Of a stretch of 64,000 nucleotides of DNA, positions 24,699 through 34,537 are shown piece by piece. The first letter of the stretch is position 1; each line of letters starts with the position of its first letter. The position numbers and the translations under genes were made by a program. The notes below the pieces were generated by a model. The model did not search any database, was not told the DNA's origin, and was given only the letters and a program-made list of their open reading frames with translations. The DNA comes from Christiangramia salexigens (GTDB taxonomy: Bacteria > Bacteroidota > Bacteroidia > Flavobacteriales > Flavobacteriaceae), in NCBI RefSeq assembly GCF_001889005.1, contig NZ_CP018153.1, forward strand, positions 592,501 through 656,500. The letters run 5' to 3'.

Positions 24699-25577
24699 TT
24701 ACAAAGATTGTGCCGTGATAAAAGTTGTGATTTTGTTAATTACAGCAGGGTCTCCTAGTATCCTTCGGTGACCAAGGCCTCTCGTGATATAAAGTTCACT
24801 ATTCTTAAGAGCAGAATCGATCTCATAGGCATCCTTTATGTTTACATCCACATCATGTTCATCATGGATCACCAGGCTTGGTGTAGGTACTTCTAGGGCA
24901 GAAACTGCACCAGAATAATCATCCATATCCTGACCAAATTTACTATCGAGATAAGCTTTCATTTTACCGGCGACCTTATGATTCATCTTCATGTTTTCAG
25001 CAAAATCCCGGGTGATCTTGGTCACACTGTTAGCTGTGCCAATAATTACCAGACTTTTGGTAGAGAGCCCATCTTTTATAGCTCTTAATGAAGACATGCC
25101 TCCCAACGAATGTCCTATCACTGCCTCAAAAGGGCCATATTTCTCATCAAGGAAATGAATTGATTTAATAAAGAAAGGCATCATACTTATTTTCCCAGGA
25201 GCATCGCCATGTGCCGGAGCATCAAAGCTAAGGGTAGAGAAGCCGTTGGCCTTTAATTCTTTGGCTATTTTAGAAAGCTGGGTACCTCTGCCGCTCCAGC
25301 CGTGTACCAATAATACCTTTTTATTGGTCGATCCATATTCGTAAACTTTAATTTCTCTGTTAATGTAGGGCACCTTAACCATTGTTTTTACAGAATCCTC
25401 ATACATTTCTTTTTCCCGGTTAGGTAGTTTATAACGAAAAGGAGTAAGGAACAATCGTGCTGCAAATCTACTTGCCAGAAAAGGTGAGATTTTAGTGAGG
25501 AATTTTGAGAATTTCAAAATATAATCAGGAACTAAAAGCCGCTGTACCGGTAGTTTATCCTTGGTTTCTTTAGTCAT
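24699..25577 (-). CDS. Alpha/beta hydrolase
   Basis: A 292-residue serine hydrolase. It shows the oxyanion region LLVHGWSGRG, the nucleophile elbow GHSLGGMS, the acidic residue near HDEHDVDV, and the catalytic His in RGLGHRRILGD. The N-terminal ~75 residues are amphipathic and basic (KFSKFLTKISPFLASRFAARLF) and may touch the membrane. The substrate is unknown; the fold fits an esterase or lipase-like enzyme. Confidence 0.82.
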   Translation of the reverse strand: MTKETKDKLPVQRLLVPDYILKFSKFLTKISPFLASRFAARLFLTPFRYKLPNREKEMYEDSVKTMVKVPYINREIKVYEYGSTNKKVLLVHGWSGRGTQLSKIAKELKANGFSTLSFDAPAHGDAPGKISMMPFFIKSIHFLDEKYGPFEAVIGHSLGGMSSLRAIKDGLSTKSLVIIGTANSVTKITRDFAENMKMNHKVAGKMKAYLDSKFGQDMDDYSGAVSALEVPTPSLVIHDEHDVDVNIKDAYEIDSALKNSELYITRGLGHRRILGDPAVINKITTFITAQSL

Positions 25578-25765
25578 TTTTTAAGATTTTCAACCTAATT
25601 CACGGATTTTGCTCTATAAATAATCGGAATGGAATCAGGCCTGAGCAATACTGCGAATATCGACATTGGTATTGTTTTTGGAATACGATTATTTGTTAAA
25701 TCATACTTAAACAGAAAACGGCCAGTAGCAAGCTTTTGTACTTTTATTCAATAAAACCAATTAAT

Positions 25766-26584
25766 ATGAAACTCAAGAAGACATTTATAGGATTAAGTGT
25801 TTTACTTCTCATTGTAGCTTGTAAAACGAACCCTTTTACAGGAGAAAGAAATCTGAATTTTGTTAGCAACGACCAATTATTCCCTGCATCTTTCGCACAG
25901 TATAATCAGTTCCTGGAAGAAAACAAGGTCATTAAGGGCACAGAAGAATCTGAAATGATCAAAAGAACAGGTAACAAAATTGTAACTGCTGCAGAGCGTT
26001 ACCTTAATGCAAACGGTTACCAGGGTTTTTTAAAGGACTTTCAGTGGGAGTTTAACCTTGTAAAAGATGATGCGGTGAATGCTTTCGCTATGCCGGGAGG
26101 TAAGGTTGTTTTCTTTACGGGTATTTTACCAATTGCAGAAAATGAAACAGGAGTAGCAGTAGTAATGGCCCACGAGGTTGCTCACGCGCTTGCTGACCAC
26201 GGTGCTCAAAGAATGAGCGCAGCTCAGCTTCAACAGTTAGGGGCTGTAGCAGGATCTGTAGCTCTTAGTGGAAAAAGTGAACAAACTCAGCAAATATTTG
26301 CTCAGGCATATGGTTTAGGATCTACCGTGGGAGTGATGCTTCCATTTAGCAGAAGTCATGAAACAGAAGCCGACCGTATAGGTTTAACCTTAATGGCTAT
26401 TGCCGGATATAACCCAGAAGAGGCTGCAGACCTATGGAGGAGAATGAAAGCTAATAGTGGAGGCCAGGCACCGCCGGAATTCTTAAGTACTCACCCGTCT
26501 AATGAGACAAGAATACAAAACCTTGAGAAATGGGCTCCGGAAGCTAAAGCTGAAGCCAGAAAATATGGAGTGACTAAGTTTTAA
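25766..26584 (+). CDS. M48 family metallopeptidase (lipoprotein)
   Basis: A 272-residue zinc peptidase anchored as a lipoprotein (MKLKKTFIGLSVLLLIVAC; the start is set to ATG 25766, where this signal begins). The zinc site is complete: H136, E137 and H140 in HEVAH, and the third-ligand Glu in ETEADRIGL. Family members such as BepA and LoiP act in outer-membrane protein quality control in the periplasm. It stands alone and ends in a terminator. Confidence 0.88.
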   Translation: MKLKKTFIGLSVLLLIVACKTNPFTGERNLNFVSNDQLFPASFAQYNQFLEENKVIKGTEESEMIKRTGNKIVTAAERYLNANGYQGFLKDFQWEFNLVKDDAVNAFAMPGGKVVFFTGILPIAENETGVAVVMAHEVAHALADHGAQRMSAAQLQQLGAVAGSVALSGKSEQTQQIFAQAYGLGSTVGVMLPFSRSHETEADRIGLTLMAIAGYNPEEAADLWRRMKANSGGQAPPEFLSTHPSNETRIQNLEKWAPEAKAEARKYGVTKF

Positions 26585-26612
26585 GCCCCTTCTTAAAAAA
26601 TAAATTTTGAAG

Positions 26613-26636
26613 AGCCGCTGATTTCAGCGGCTTTTT
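26613..26636 (+). terminator. Terminator of the M48 gene
   Basis: Stem AGCCGCTGA / TCAGCGGCT with a very short loop, followed by T5. Confidence 0.82.
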
Positions 26637-26649
26637 CTATTTTTAGACT

Positions 26650-27969
26650 ATGAAGCACTTACCTAAAGGCAGTAAAAAGCTCATCCATGCATGGGCATTT
26701 TACGATTGGGCGAATTCGGTTTATAGTCTTGTTATCACTTCTGCCGTATTCCCTATTTTCTATGGAGCACTTACCATAATTAAAAATGAGGATGGAGCTA
26801 TAGATGATACAGTTCGGTTCCTGGGATTCGATATTAATAATGACTCCTTAATTAGCTATGTAACAGCAGCGGCATTTTTGGTGGTTAGTTTTTTGAGTCC
26901 ATTCCTATCTGGTATTGCAGATTATGTAGGAAACAAAAAGAACTTTATGAAGTTCTTCTGTTATCTGGGAGGTCTGTCCTGTATTGGATTATACTGGTTC
27001 AATCTTGAAAACCTTGGCTTTGGTTTGCTTAGTTATTTTTTTGCTTTAATAGGGTTTTGGGCCAGCCTTGTCTTTTATAATTCTTATTTGCCAGATATCG
27101 CTTTTCCAGATCAGCAGGATAAAGCTAGTGCAAAAGGTTTCTCACTTGGATATGTAGGGAGTGTGATCTTATTGATCCTATGCCTTGGAATGATCCTTAA
27201 TTATGAGTTTCTAGGTTTTGAGAGCAAAGATTTTCCAACCCGGTTTTCATTTGTACTAACTGGTTTGTGGTGGATCGGCTTTAGTCAGTATTCTTATTAT
27301 TATCTGCCTAAGGGGACTAAGAAAGCAAGATTCACAACAAATGTTTTATTCAATGGTTTTAAAGAATTAAAAAGCATTTGGAAGGCTATTAAAGCAAACA
27401 AGCAAATAAAACGTTATCTCGCCGCATTCTTCGTTTACAGTATGGCTGTGCAAACCATAATGCTAATAGCGACCTATTTTGGAATTGAAGAATTAGAATG
27501 GGAAGATGATGATCCAACTTTCGGTTTGATCACCAGTATTTTGCTTATTCAACTTGTAGCTGTAGTTGGCGCAACACTCACCTCCAGATTAGCGATAAAA
27601 TTCGGGAATATAAAGGTTTTGATAATTATAAATCTAATTTGGATTAGTATCTGTGGCTACGCATATTTTATTACCACCCCAACGCAGTTCTATTTTGCAG
27701 CAGCTTCAGTTGGACTTGTAATGGGAGGTATTCAATCCTTATCTAGATCAACATATTCCAAGATGATTCCGGAGAAAAGCCTGGATACTACCAGTTATTT
27801 CAGTTTCTACGATGTGTCTGAAAAAATTGGAATCGTAATTGGAATGTTCTTGTATGGTTTTGTCGCACAGGTAACCGGTAGTATTAGAAATGCAATTCTT
27901 TTCCTCGTAACATTCTTTATTGCGGGTGTGATTTTATTACTAAGAGTTCCTGCTAAAGTTGAAAAATAA
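26650..27969 (+). CDS. MFS transporter, UMF1/Atg22-like
   Basis: A 439-residue inner-membrane permease with about twelve helices. The N-terminal AWAFYDWANSVYSLVI is the signature of the UMF1 family (relatives of yeast Atg22). The late motif GLVMGGIQSLSRSTYSKMIP is also typical. The cargo is unknown; Atg22 exports amino acids from vacuoles. The start lies just after the preceding terminator, so the promoter must overlap it (TATTTTTA at 26638 is one mismatch from the consensus). Confidence 0.85.
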   Translation: MKHLPKGSKKLIHAWAFYDWANSVYSLVITSAVFPIFYGALTIIKNEDGAIDDTVRFLGFDINNDSLISYVTAAAFLVVSFLSPFLSGIADYVGNKKNFMKFFCYLGGLSCIGLYWFNLENLGFGLLSYFFALIGFWASLVFYNSYLPDIAFPDQQDKASAKGFSLGYVGSVILLILCLGMILNYEFLGFESKDFPTRFSFVLTGLWWIGFSQYSYYYLPKGTKKARFTTNVLFNGFKELKSIWKAIKANKQIKRYLAAFFVYSMAVQTIMLIATYFGIEELEWEDDDPTFGLITSILLIQLVAVVGATLTSRLAIKFGNIKVLIIINLIWISICGYAYFITTPTQFYFAAASVGLVMGGIQSLSRSTYSKMIPEKSLDTTSYFSFYDVSEKIGIVIGMFLYGFVAQVTGSIRNAILFLVTFFIAGVILLLRVPAKVEK

Positions 27970-27970
27970 A

Positions 27971-27997
27971 AAACCTGCCGAAATAGGCAGGTTTTTA
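27971..27997. terminator. Bidirectional terminator between the MFS gene and the sigma operon
   Basis: Stem AAACCTGCC / GGCAGGTTT with a six-base loop and T-runs on both strands. Confidence 0.82.
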
Positions 27998-28013
27998 ATA
28001 TTTATGGATTCGA

Positions 28014-28736
28014 TCAATATGCCGAAACTTTTCCTGAGCCACTGCTTTTGAAATCCTGTTTCTCGGGATTGCCCTTGTAAATGATGTCTCCTGATCCATA
28101 TACTGATGCTTTTAAAGACTTTTTAACAAAAACCAATATATCTCCGGAGCCTGAAATTTTAGCTTCAACATTTTCAGCCTGTAGATCGTAAGCCTCAAAA
28201 TCGCCGCTACCGGTTACTGTACAATCAAGGTAATTGCTATAGCCTTTAAGTTTAATATCACCGGAGCCTGTAATTTTTCCATCTAGATCATCAACCTTTA
28301 ATTCCAGTTTCATATTTCCGCTGCCGGTGACATGTATCTGCAATTTTGAAGAGATGATTTCATCTTTTGTCCAAAGGTTTCCAGAGCCGGTTAGAGAAAT
28401 TTCATTTAAATTTTCAAAGGGAACGGTAATAAGAATTTTTTCTGTTGGAGAAAGATTATATCCTTCTTTTGAAGAAATTCTCAACGCCCCATCATTCACT
28501 TCGGTAATAATGTATTGCTGAAGATTTTTTTCGGCTTCTACCAGGATCTTTCCTTCTCTGCCTTTAACTAATTGAACATTCATGGAGCCAACAAGTTTAA
28601 CGTGATCATAGGAGTCTGTAGTTCTGGTTTCAGAGATCATTTCCCCATTACCTTTTATTTTTTGACCACCCCATTGCGCATTTATGCATGATACGGAGAG
28701 AAAGCAGATACAGACTAATAAAAAGAAGTTTTTCAT
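28014..28736 (-). CDS. Head GIN domain-containing protein (DUF2807)
   Basis: A 240-residue exported protein with a signal peptide (Cys within CINAQ, possibly a lipoprotein). It consists of short beta repeats in which SGSGD / TGSGN recurs about every 20 residues, forming the right-handed beta-solenoid of the GIN (DUF2807) family, often called a putative auto-transporter adhesin. It is last in the operon of an ECF sigma factor and so is probably induced by it. Molecular role unknown. Confidence 0.82.
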   Translation of the reverse strand: MKNFFLLVCICFLSVSCINAQWGGQKIKGNGEMISETRTTDSYDHVKLVGSMNVQLVKGREGKILVEAEKNLQQYIITEVNDGALRISSKEGYNLSPTEKILITVPFENLNEISLTGSGNLWTKDEIISSKLQIHVTGSGNMKLELKVDDLDGKITGSGDIKLKGYSNYLDCTVTGSGDFEAYDLQAENVEAKISGSGDILVFVKKSLKASVYGSGDIIYKGNPEKQDFKSSGSGKVSAY

Positions 28737-28763
28737 GATTACAGTGATTGATTTAATTGATAA

Positions 28764-29882
28764 TTATTTTTTATAAAATTTCACGTTGCCATAGCTGGTG
28801 GAGATCTTAAATCTTGCTCCACTTCCAGAACCATATGAACCTGCAACTTCATCGCCGCTGCTTCTGTTATTTCTTATTTTTACATTAAGATCCTCCAGTC
28901 CGTTAATGTTGCCATAAGAAGTTTTTACCTCAAAATCGAAACTCATTTCATTGTCATAACCAATTTTCACTCCTGCATAATCGGTCTCAATATTTACATT
29001 TTTTGTACCCTTGATAATTTTCTCAATAGACAAGGAGCCATAATCCAGGTTTATATCTAAGGAATTAAATACACGGTTGATCTTTGTGCTGAGGTAATCA
29101 CCATCTCCTTTTACAGACCTTACTTTGTCTATTTCCATACTACCATAATCACAGTTAAACTCAAGCTTAGAAGCCTTTTTAACTCTGGATTCGGTATAAT
29201 CGGCATTGATCTTTACCGTTTCAGCTTCAAGGATCTCAAAGCCTGAATAATCTGCATTAATATCAATATTGGTGACATAGCCTATCCGGCTGTTCTTTGT
29301 ATAATCAAAATCCAAAATATTGGTTTTCCCTCGAAGTTCTCCAATGTCAATTTTTCCATAATCGCAATTGATCCTGGTGTTTCCGGTAGTTTTATCTATA
29401 TAGATACCACCATAGTCATTATTCAGTTTTAGATTATTGCCTACCGGAGCTCTTATAATATAATTTACCTCCATATTAACATTGTCAAAACCGGTTAACA
29501 GCTCTTTCCACCAGGATCTGTTCTCTTTTCTAAAATGCGTCTTGGCCATTACACCGGTTCCGGATTGATTGAACTCTACGTTTATCTCGTCTAATTTATC
29601 CTGAACTCTGTCTTCATCATTCCCGCTGGTTTTGATGATAACCTCAATAATCACTCTGTTCTCTTCCCATGTGGTAATATCAATATTCCCGTAACTGTTG
29701 TCAATCTCAAGATTTGAATTGGAAGCTACTTCAAATTGTTTTTTGATCTTTTTCTCCCGGGTATGTCTGGCTTCGCTTAATTCTTTATTAGGTGATTTAT
29801 GTTCTGGAACCTCAACATCAAAGTAGGGCAGGCCCGGGGCAAGAACAGCAAATACCATCAGATTAAATAATAGTGCTTTCAT
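28764..29882 (-). CDS. DUF4097-type beta-repeat surface protein
   Basis: A 372-residue exported protein (hydrophobic leader at 1-19) built of about a dozen 20-residue beta repeats with the recurring piece DYG / DYSG / DYT (LNNDYGGIYIDK, INCDYGKIDIG, INADYSGFEI, LEFNCDYGSMEI and so on). This is the pattern of DUF4097, related to the GIN solenoid of the next gene. Its start overlaps the end of the anti-sigma gene by 20 bases. Function unknown; it may sense or shield the envelope under sigma control. Confidence 0.8.
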   Translation of the reverse strand: MKALLFNLMVFAVLAPGLPYFDVEVPEHKSPNKELSEARHTREKKIKKQFEVASNSNLEIDNSYGNIDITTWEENRVIIEVIIKTSGNDEDRVQDKLDEINVEFNQSGTGVMAKTHFRKENRSWWKELLTGFDNVNMEVNYIIRAPVGNNLKLNNDYGGIYIDKTTGNTRINCDYGKIDIGELRGKTNILDFDYTKNSRIGYVTNIDINADYSGFEILEAETVKINADYTESRVKKASKLEFNCDYGSMEIDKVRSVKGDGDYLSTKINRVFNSLDINLDYGSLSIEKIIKGTKNVNIETDYAGVKIGYDNEMSFDFEVKTSYGNINGLEDLNVKIRNNRSSGDEVAGSYGSGSGARFKISTSYGNVKFYKK

Positions 29883-30420
29883 GATGTTTCTTTTTTAGTG
29901 AATTTATTTCTTCTATCTGTCTTAATACGCTGGTTAAAAGGTCTATCCTTTGCTGGAAATTCTGGATCATAGCATGGATAACCCTATTGTCTTTTCCGCT
30001 TGTCACGAGATCCTCTCTTAAATTCTCATATTCATTTTCAAGTTTTTCCAATTGTTCCAGCGCATCTTTTACCAAAGCTTTTGTTTCAGGAGTCTTTTCC
30101 GCATCTATAGCATTCATTTCTCTCTTGATAAGGCTGCTGTAAAATTCCTGTGTTTGTCTCATTTCAGGAGATATACCGGCCAGATCTGAATTTGATCTTA
30201 GCCCCGGCTGAAATAATTCTCCGAAAATAATCAGGGAAATAAGTAATATCGCTGCAATTCCCGAAAAGGGAAGCCATAATTGTTTTAACCTGCCATTTGT
30301 TTTTAAAGGCTGCTTTCTTTTACCGATCTTAGCTTCAAACCTTGATCTGTGACCTGTGGAAGGTTCTTCATTATCGAAATTCAGACCTTCAAAAATGTTA
30401 TCTAAATCCTTGTTATCCAT
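29863..30420 (-). CDS. Putative anti-sigma factor (single-pass membrane protein)
   Basis: A 185-residue protein with a cytosolic N-terminus (about 1-48), one transmembrane helix (about 49-70) and a mostly helical outer part with coiled-coil character (about 95-175). It has no zinc-binding HxxxCxxC motif. Its gene overlaps the end of the ECF sigma gene by eight bases and the start of the next by 20. Position and topology make it the likely anti-sigma factor, holding the sigma factor until a periplasmic signal arrives; this is inferred from context. Confidence 0.72.
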   Translation of the reverse strand: MDNKDLDNIFEGLNFDNEEPSTGHRSRFEAKIGKRKQPLKTNGRLKQLWLPFSGIAAILLISLIIFGELFQPGLRSNSDLAGISPEMRQTQEFYSSLIKREMNAIDAEKTPETKALVKDALEQLEKLENEYENLREDLVTSGKDNRVIHAMIQNFQQRIDLLTSVLRQIEEINSLKKKHHESTII

Positions 30421-30970
30421 TGCACTTTAATTTTTTTCTTAAGCTTTCTTTTGCCCGTGAAATCATTGTTCGGCAGTTTGCATAAGAGATATTCATTATT
30501 TCAGAAACTTCTTCATAATCATAACCTTCAATGAGATGAAGATTTAGGGCGATCCTGTAATTATCCTTTAAAGAATTTATTAGTTTAAGAATGATCTTAA
30601 CCTTTTCATCCTTTCTTTGATTTTCATCCAGAGTAGAATTTTCAGATTCAATTTCATTTTTCAACTCATCATTATAAGAGACCTCGCCGAGTTTAGACCG
30701 TTTTTTATAACATGTTAAACTCTCATTAACCACGATTCTTTTAAGCCATGCACCAAAGGTTGAGGTAGCCTGAAAACTTTCGATCTTAGTAAAGGCATTT
30801 AAAAATGCTTCCTGCATGATATCCTCCGCTTCTGCTGAATGACCTGTTATACGATAGGCCGTATTATACATAGCTTTATAATATCTATCGTAGATCTCCA
30901 TTTGAGCACGCTGATCTCCTTTCCGGCATCGCTCTACCAGGTCGTTAATATGTGTGATGGTTGGACTCAA
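30413..30970 (-). CDS. ECF RNA polymerase sigma factor
   Basis: A 185-residue sigma-70 family factor of the ECF group. Region 2 (about 25-90: MYNTAYRITGHSAEAEDIMQEAFL, binding the -10 element) and region 4 (about 120-180: LHLIEGYDYEEVSEIMNISYANCRTMISRAKESLR, with the helix-turn-helix for the -35) are complete. A stop codon directly precedes TTG 30970 and the next ATG falls inside region 2, so TTG is the start; such a weak start may keep levels low. It is first of a four-gene operon with the putative anti-sigma factor and two beta-repeat proteins. Confidence 0.9.
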   Translation of the reverse strand: MSPTITHINDLVERCRKGDQRAQMEIYDRYYKAMYNTAYRITGHSAEAEDIMQEAFLNAFTKIESFQATSTFGAWLKRIVVNESLTCYKKRSKLGEVSYNDELKNEIESENSTLDENQRKDEKVKIILKLINSLKDNYRIALNLHLIEGYDYEEVSEIMNISYANCRTMISRAKESLRKKLKCNG

Positions 30971-30992
30971 TTAATACTTGGTTCTATTATAA

Positions 30993-31019
30993 AGATACCT
31001 TCAATATTGATTTGTTACA
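30993..31019 (-). promoter_or_regulatory. Possible ECF-type promoter of the sigma operon
   Basis: On the minus strand TGTAACAAA (31019-31011) resembles ECF -35 elements with a central AAC. GGTATC (about 31000-30995), about 15 bases further, would be the -10. The start codon follows about 24 bases later. This fits autoregulation, but the housekeeping element TATCTTTA overlaps the same place with one mismatch. Confidence 0.35.
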
Positions 31020-31146
31020 CTTTTTAGAAATTAATCGAATAATAAGCGTGGCACAGGAATTGAATAAACCTTATAGAAAAATTGAAATAATAATGAAAGC
31101 CTTATTTATCAGGGCTTTTAGACAACTTCTCAAAATTAGTGATTAT

Positions 31147-31154
31147 TAATTTTG
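31147..31154 (+). promoter_or_regulatory. -7 promoter element of lon
   Basis: TAATTTTG, an exact consensus match, 25 bases before the lon ATG. No good -33 TTG is at the expected distance. No HrcA (CIRCE) repeat is visible. Confidence 0.5.
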
Positions 31155-31179
31155 ATGACAGTTTGACTTAAATATAATT

Positions 31180-33630
31180 ATGGCGAAAACAAAGTTTAGT
31201 AACATTGACAGTTTGTCATTTCAAGGGATTGATGAGGATGCCGAATTAATACCCTTAATGACTCCGGAAGATGAAGAGGAAATAAATCGCGAGAATCTGC
31301 CCGAAACTCTGCCTATACTACCTTTACGAAATACTGTGCTTTTCCCTGGGGTAGTAATACCTATCACGGCAGGAAGAGATGCTTCTATTAAATTGATCAA
31401 CGAGGCTAACAATGGCAGCAAGATCATTGGAGTGGTATCTCAAAAAGATGAAGAGGTAGAAAATCCATCTTCTAAGGATATCAATAAAGTAGGTGTAGTA
31501 GCAAGAATCTTGAGAGTCCTTAAAATGCCTGATGGTAATACCACAGTGATTATTCAAGGTAAAAAGCGATTCAGAATAACTCAGGTGGTTACAGAGGAAC
31601 CTTATATGAATGCTACTGTAACCGAGGTGCCAGATACCAGACCGGAGAAAGATAATGCGGAATTTTCTGCGATCATCGAATCGATCAAGGATCTTGCACT
31701 TCAGATCATAAAGGGAAGCCCTAATATTCCTTCTGAAGCATCTTTTGCGATCAAGAATATCGAAAGCAATTCTTTTCTGATCAATTTTGTGTCTTCTAAT
31801 ATGAACCTCTCGGTAGAGGAGAAGCAAAGCCTTCTTGAGATGAACGATCTTAAGGAGAGAGCGCTCGCTACCCTGAAGCATATGAATACCGAGCATCAAA
31901 AACTGGAATTAAAGAATGATATCCAGAGCAAGGTGCAAAGTGACATGAGTCAGCAGCAAAGGGAGTATTTCCTTCATCAGCAAATGAAGACCATCCAGGA
32001 AGAGCTTGGAGGCGTGTCTCATGAAGGTGAGATTGAGGAAATGCGTGCCAGAGCTAAGGATAAGAAATGGGATGAAAACGTGCAGAACCATTTTGAGAAA
32101 GAGCTTTCCAAAATGCAACGCATGAATCCTCAGGTAGCTGAATATTCTATACAAAGAAACTACCTGGATCTTTTCCTTGATCTCCCATGGAATGAATTCA
32201 GTAAAGATAAGTTTGATCTAAAAAGGGCTAAAAAGATATTAGATCGTGATCATTACGGTCTTGATGATGTTAAGCGTAGGATCATAGAATATCTGGCAGT
32301 ACTTAAGTTACGAAATGACATGAAGTCTCCTATCCTTTGTCTTTACGGACCTCCGGGAGTGGGAAAAACTTCTTTAGGTAAAAGTGTAGCGGAAGCCTTA
32401 GGGCGAGAGTACGTAAGAGTTTCTTTAGGTGGTCTTCGTGACGAAGCAGAAATAAGAGGGCATAGAAAGACCTATATTGGAGCCATGCCGGGTAGAATAA
32501 TTCAGAGCTTGAAAAAAGCCGGTACAAGTAATCCGGTATTCGTACTCGATGAAATAGATAAATTAAGCATTGGTAATGCAGGGGATCCATCTTCAGCATT
32601 ACTTGAAGTTCTGGACCCAGAACAAAACAGTGATTTCCATGATAACTTCCTAGAAATGGGATTTGACCTTTCCAAGGTAATGTTTATTGCTACCTGTAAT
32701 AGTTTAAGTACTATTCAGCCGGCATTAAGAGACAGAATGGAAGTTATTAATGTGACCGGTTACACCATAGAAGAAAAGGTACAGATCGCTAAAAGGCATT
32801 TATTGCCAAAGCAACTGGAAGAACATGGGATGACTTCAGAAAATCTTAAGATAGGCAAAAAACAGCTTGAAAAGATCGTTGAAGGTTATACCAGAGAATC
32901 GGGTGTAAGAGCACTTGAGAAACAGATCGCCAAAGTGGTGCGATTTGCGGCCAAGAGCATTGCGATGGAAGAGGAGTATAATATCAAGGTTAAAGACGAA
33001 GATATTATAGAGATACTTGGAAGTCCAAAAATGGAAAGAGATAAGTATGAGAATAATGATGTTGCGGGAGTAGTGACCGGGCTTGCTTGGACAAGTGTAG
33101 GTGGAGATATTCTCTTTATTGAGTCGATCCTTTCAAAAGGTAAAGGTAATCTTAGTATTACTGGTAACCTTGGAAAAGTTATGAAGGAGTCGGCTACTAT
33201 AGCCATGGAATACATTAAGGCCAATGCCGAGCATCTTGGGATCATCCCGTCTATATTTGATCAATATAATGTTCATATTCACGTGCCTGAAGGTGCAACT
33301 CCAAAAGATGGCCCTAGTGCAGGTATTACCATGCTAACCTCATTGGTTTCGCTTTTCACTCAGAAAAAAGTTAAGAAAAGCATAGCCATGACAGGGGAGA
33401 TAACCCTTAGAGGTAAAGTATTACCTGTTGGTGGTATAAAGGAAAAGATCCTTGCAGCTAAAAGAGCCCGCATTAAGGAGATCATCCTTTGTGAGGATAA
33501 TAGAAGAGATATCAATGAGATCAAGGATGAGTATATACAAGGCTTAACCTTCCACTATGTGAAGGAGATGAGCGATGTTATTGATATTGCAATTACAGAC
33601 GAAAGCGTCAAGAATGCTAAAAAGCTCTAA
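31180..33630 (+). CDS. ATP-dependent protease Lon
   Basis: An 816-residue cytosolic AAA+ protease that degrades misfolded and regulatory proteins. The substrate-binding N-domain (about 40-250) is followed by the AAA+ domain with Walker [10 protein letters not shown] and Walker [10 protein letters not shown]. The protease domain has catalytic S713 (KDGPSAG) and K756 ([11 protein letters not shown]). It carries a ~40-residue acidic N-terminal extension before the conserved [14 protein letters not shown], normal in this phylum. It is monocistronic. Confidence 0.95.
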   Translation: MAKTKFSNIDSLSFQGIDEDAELIPLMTPEDEEEINRENLPETLPILPLRNTVLFPGVVIPITAGRDASIKLINEANNGSKIIGVVSQKDEEVENPSSKDINKVGVVARILRVLKMPDGNTTVIIQGKKRFRITQVVTEEPYMNATVTEVPDTRPEKDNAEFSAIIESIKDLALQIIKGSPNIPSEASFAIKNIESNSFLINFVSSNMNLSVEEKQSLLEMNDLKERALATLKHMNTEHQKLELKNDIQSKVQSDMSQQQREYFLHQQMKTIQEELGGVSHEGEIEEMRARAKDKKWDENVQNHFEKELSKMQRMNPQVAEYSIQRNYLDLFLDLPWNEFSKDKFDLKRAKKILDRDHYGLDDVKRRIIEYLAVLKLRNDMKSPILCLYGPPGVGKTSLGKSVAEALGREYVRVSLGGLRDEAEIRGHRKTYIGAMPGRIIQSLKKAGTSNPVFVLDEIDKLSIGNAGDPSSALLEVLDPEQNSDFHDNFLEMGFDLSKVMFIATCNSLSTIQPALRDRMEVINVTGYTIEEKVQIAKRHLLPKQLEEHGMTSENLKIGKKQLEKIVEGYTRESGVRALEKQIAKVVRFAAKSIAMEEEYNIKVKDEDIIEILGSPKMERDKYENNDVAGVVTGLAWTSVGGDILFIESILSKGKGNLSITGNLGKVMKESATIAMEYIKANAEHLGIIPSIFDQYNVHIHVPEGATPKDGPSAGITMLTSLVSLFTQKKVKKSIAMTGEITLRGKVLPVGGIKEKILAAKRARIKEIILCEDNRRDINEIKDEYIQGLTFHYVKEMSDVIDIAITDESVKNAKKL

Positions 33631-33637
33631 TTAAAAG

Positions 33638-33660
33638 GCCTCCACTATGGAGGCTTTTTT
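33638..33660 (+). terminator. Terminator of lon
   Basis: Stem GCCTCCA / TGGAGGC with a three-base loop and T6. Confidence 0.82.
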
Positions 33661-33692
33661 AGTTTTAAGCTTTATAGTTTTTCTTTAAAAAT

Positions 33693-33700
33693 TACCTTTG
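33693..33700 (+). promoter_or_regulatory. -7 promoter element of cmk
   Basis: TACCTTTG matches TAnnTTTG, 22 bases before the ATG. Confidence 0.5.
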
Positions 33701-33722
33701 CAATCAGATTAAAACGAATTTA

Positions 33723-34424
33723 ATGGATAAAAAAATTACCATCGCAATAGATGGATTTTCTTCTACCGGAAAGAGTACGGTGGCTAAAAGACTTGCCAGA
33801 GAACTTGGTTATGTATATGTGGATACCGGTGCTATGTACAGGGCAGTAACGCTTTATATGATGCGAAAACTTTTTGTGTCTGAAGATAATTTCGATGAAG
33901 AAGCGATCATAAGACATTTGCCATTTGTAAGTTTAAGATTCGAGTTCAATGAAGATCTGGGATATGGAGAAATGTACCTTAATAATGAAAATGTTGAGAA
34001 GGAGATAAGGTATATGGAAGTGTCCAAGCAGGTGAGTAAAGTCTCTGCTGTTTCAAAAGTTAGAAGGATGCTTGTAGAGCAGCAGCAGGAAATGGGGAAG
34101 AACAAAGGTGTGGTGATGGATGGCCGCGATATAGGTACGGTAGTTTTTCCCGATGCCGAGCTTAAGCTGTTCATGACGGCTTCTACAGAGCAAAGAGCTA
34201 AAAGGCGTTTTGATGAGTTAAAGGATAGGGGAGATGATATCAATTATGATGAGGTATTGGAGAATGTAAAGGAGCGTGATTATATAGATTCAACCCGTGA
34301 TGATTCGCCTCTAATTAAAGCAGATGACGCTATAGAAATCGATAATTCTGATCTTGGCTTGGACGAGCAATTTGAAAAGGTTTTAAAGATTGCGCAGGAC
34401 AAAATCAAAGAGGTTCAGGCTTAA
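33723..34424 (+). CDS. (d)CMP kinase
   Basis: A 233-residue enzyme that phosphorylates CMP and dCMP with ATP. Motifs are the P-loop DGFSSTGKST, the CMP-binding YVDTGAMYRA, the central GRDIGTVVFPDAELK, and the lid arginines in REYDSTRDDSPL (here RDYIDSTRDDSPL). It lies upstream of rpsA, as in E. coli and many bacteria, but here a terminator and a strong promoter separate the two. Confidence 0.94.
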   Translation: MDKKITIAIDGFSSTGKSTVAKRLARELGYVYVDTGAMYRAVTLYMMRKLFVSEDNFDEEAIIRHLPFVSLRFEFNEDLGYGEMYLNNENVEKEIRYMEVSKQVSKVSAVSKVRRMLVEQQQEMGKNKGVVMDGRDIGTVVFPDAELKLFMTASTEQRAKRRFDELKDRGDDINYDEVLENVKERDYIDSTRDDSPLIKADDAIEIDNSDLGLDEQFEKVLKIAQDKIKEVQA

Positions 34425-34444
34425 GTAATTAGGTTAAGAATATT

Positions 34445-34482
34445 AATCCGCAATTAATTGAATTATTAGTTGCGGATTTTTA
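34445..34482 (+). terminator. Terminator of cmk, overlapping the rpsA promoter
   Basis: Stem AATCCGCAA (34445-34453) / TTGCGGATT (34470-34478) followed by T. Its 3' arm contains the TTG that serves as -33 element of the rpsA promoter. Confidence 0.72.
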
Positions 34483-34500
34483 TATAGTTGCGTATTTTTG
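34470..34500 (+). promoter_or_regulatory. Promoter of rpsA
   Basis: The -33 TTG (34470-34472) and the -7 TATTTTTG (34493-34500) lie exactly 20 bases apart, a complete match to the Bacteroidota promoter model. Transcription should start at about 34506. Confidence 0.68.
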
Positions 34501-34504
34501 CACT

Positions 34505-34537
34505 CCTTTTTGGCAGAATACCGGGAATCCAAAAAGG
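34505..34537 (+). promoter_or_regulatory. Hairpin in the 5' leader of rpsA
   Basis: A perfect 9-bp inverted repeat, CCTTTTTGG / CCAAAAAGG, encloses a 15-base loop at the very start of the ~123-base untranslated leader. There is no T-run, so it is not a terminator. In E. coli S1 represses its own translation through a structured leader. A similar role here is a guess based on position. Confidence 0.5.

Noticed and set aside
31324..31899. A 191-codon open frame antisense to lon
   Set aside because: It lies fully inside a well-supported lon gene and its translation has an odd composition rich in Cys, His and Arg, with no recognisable domain.
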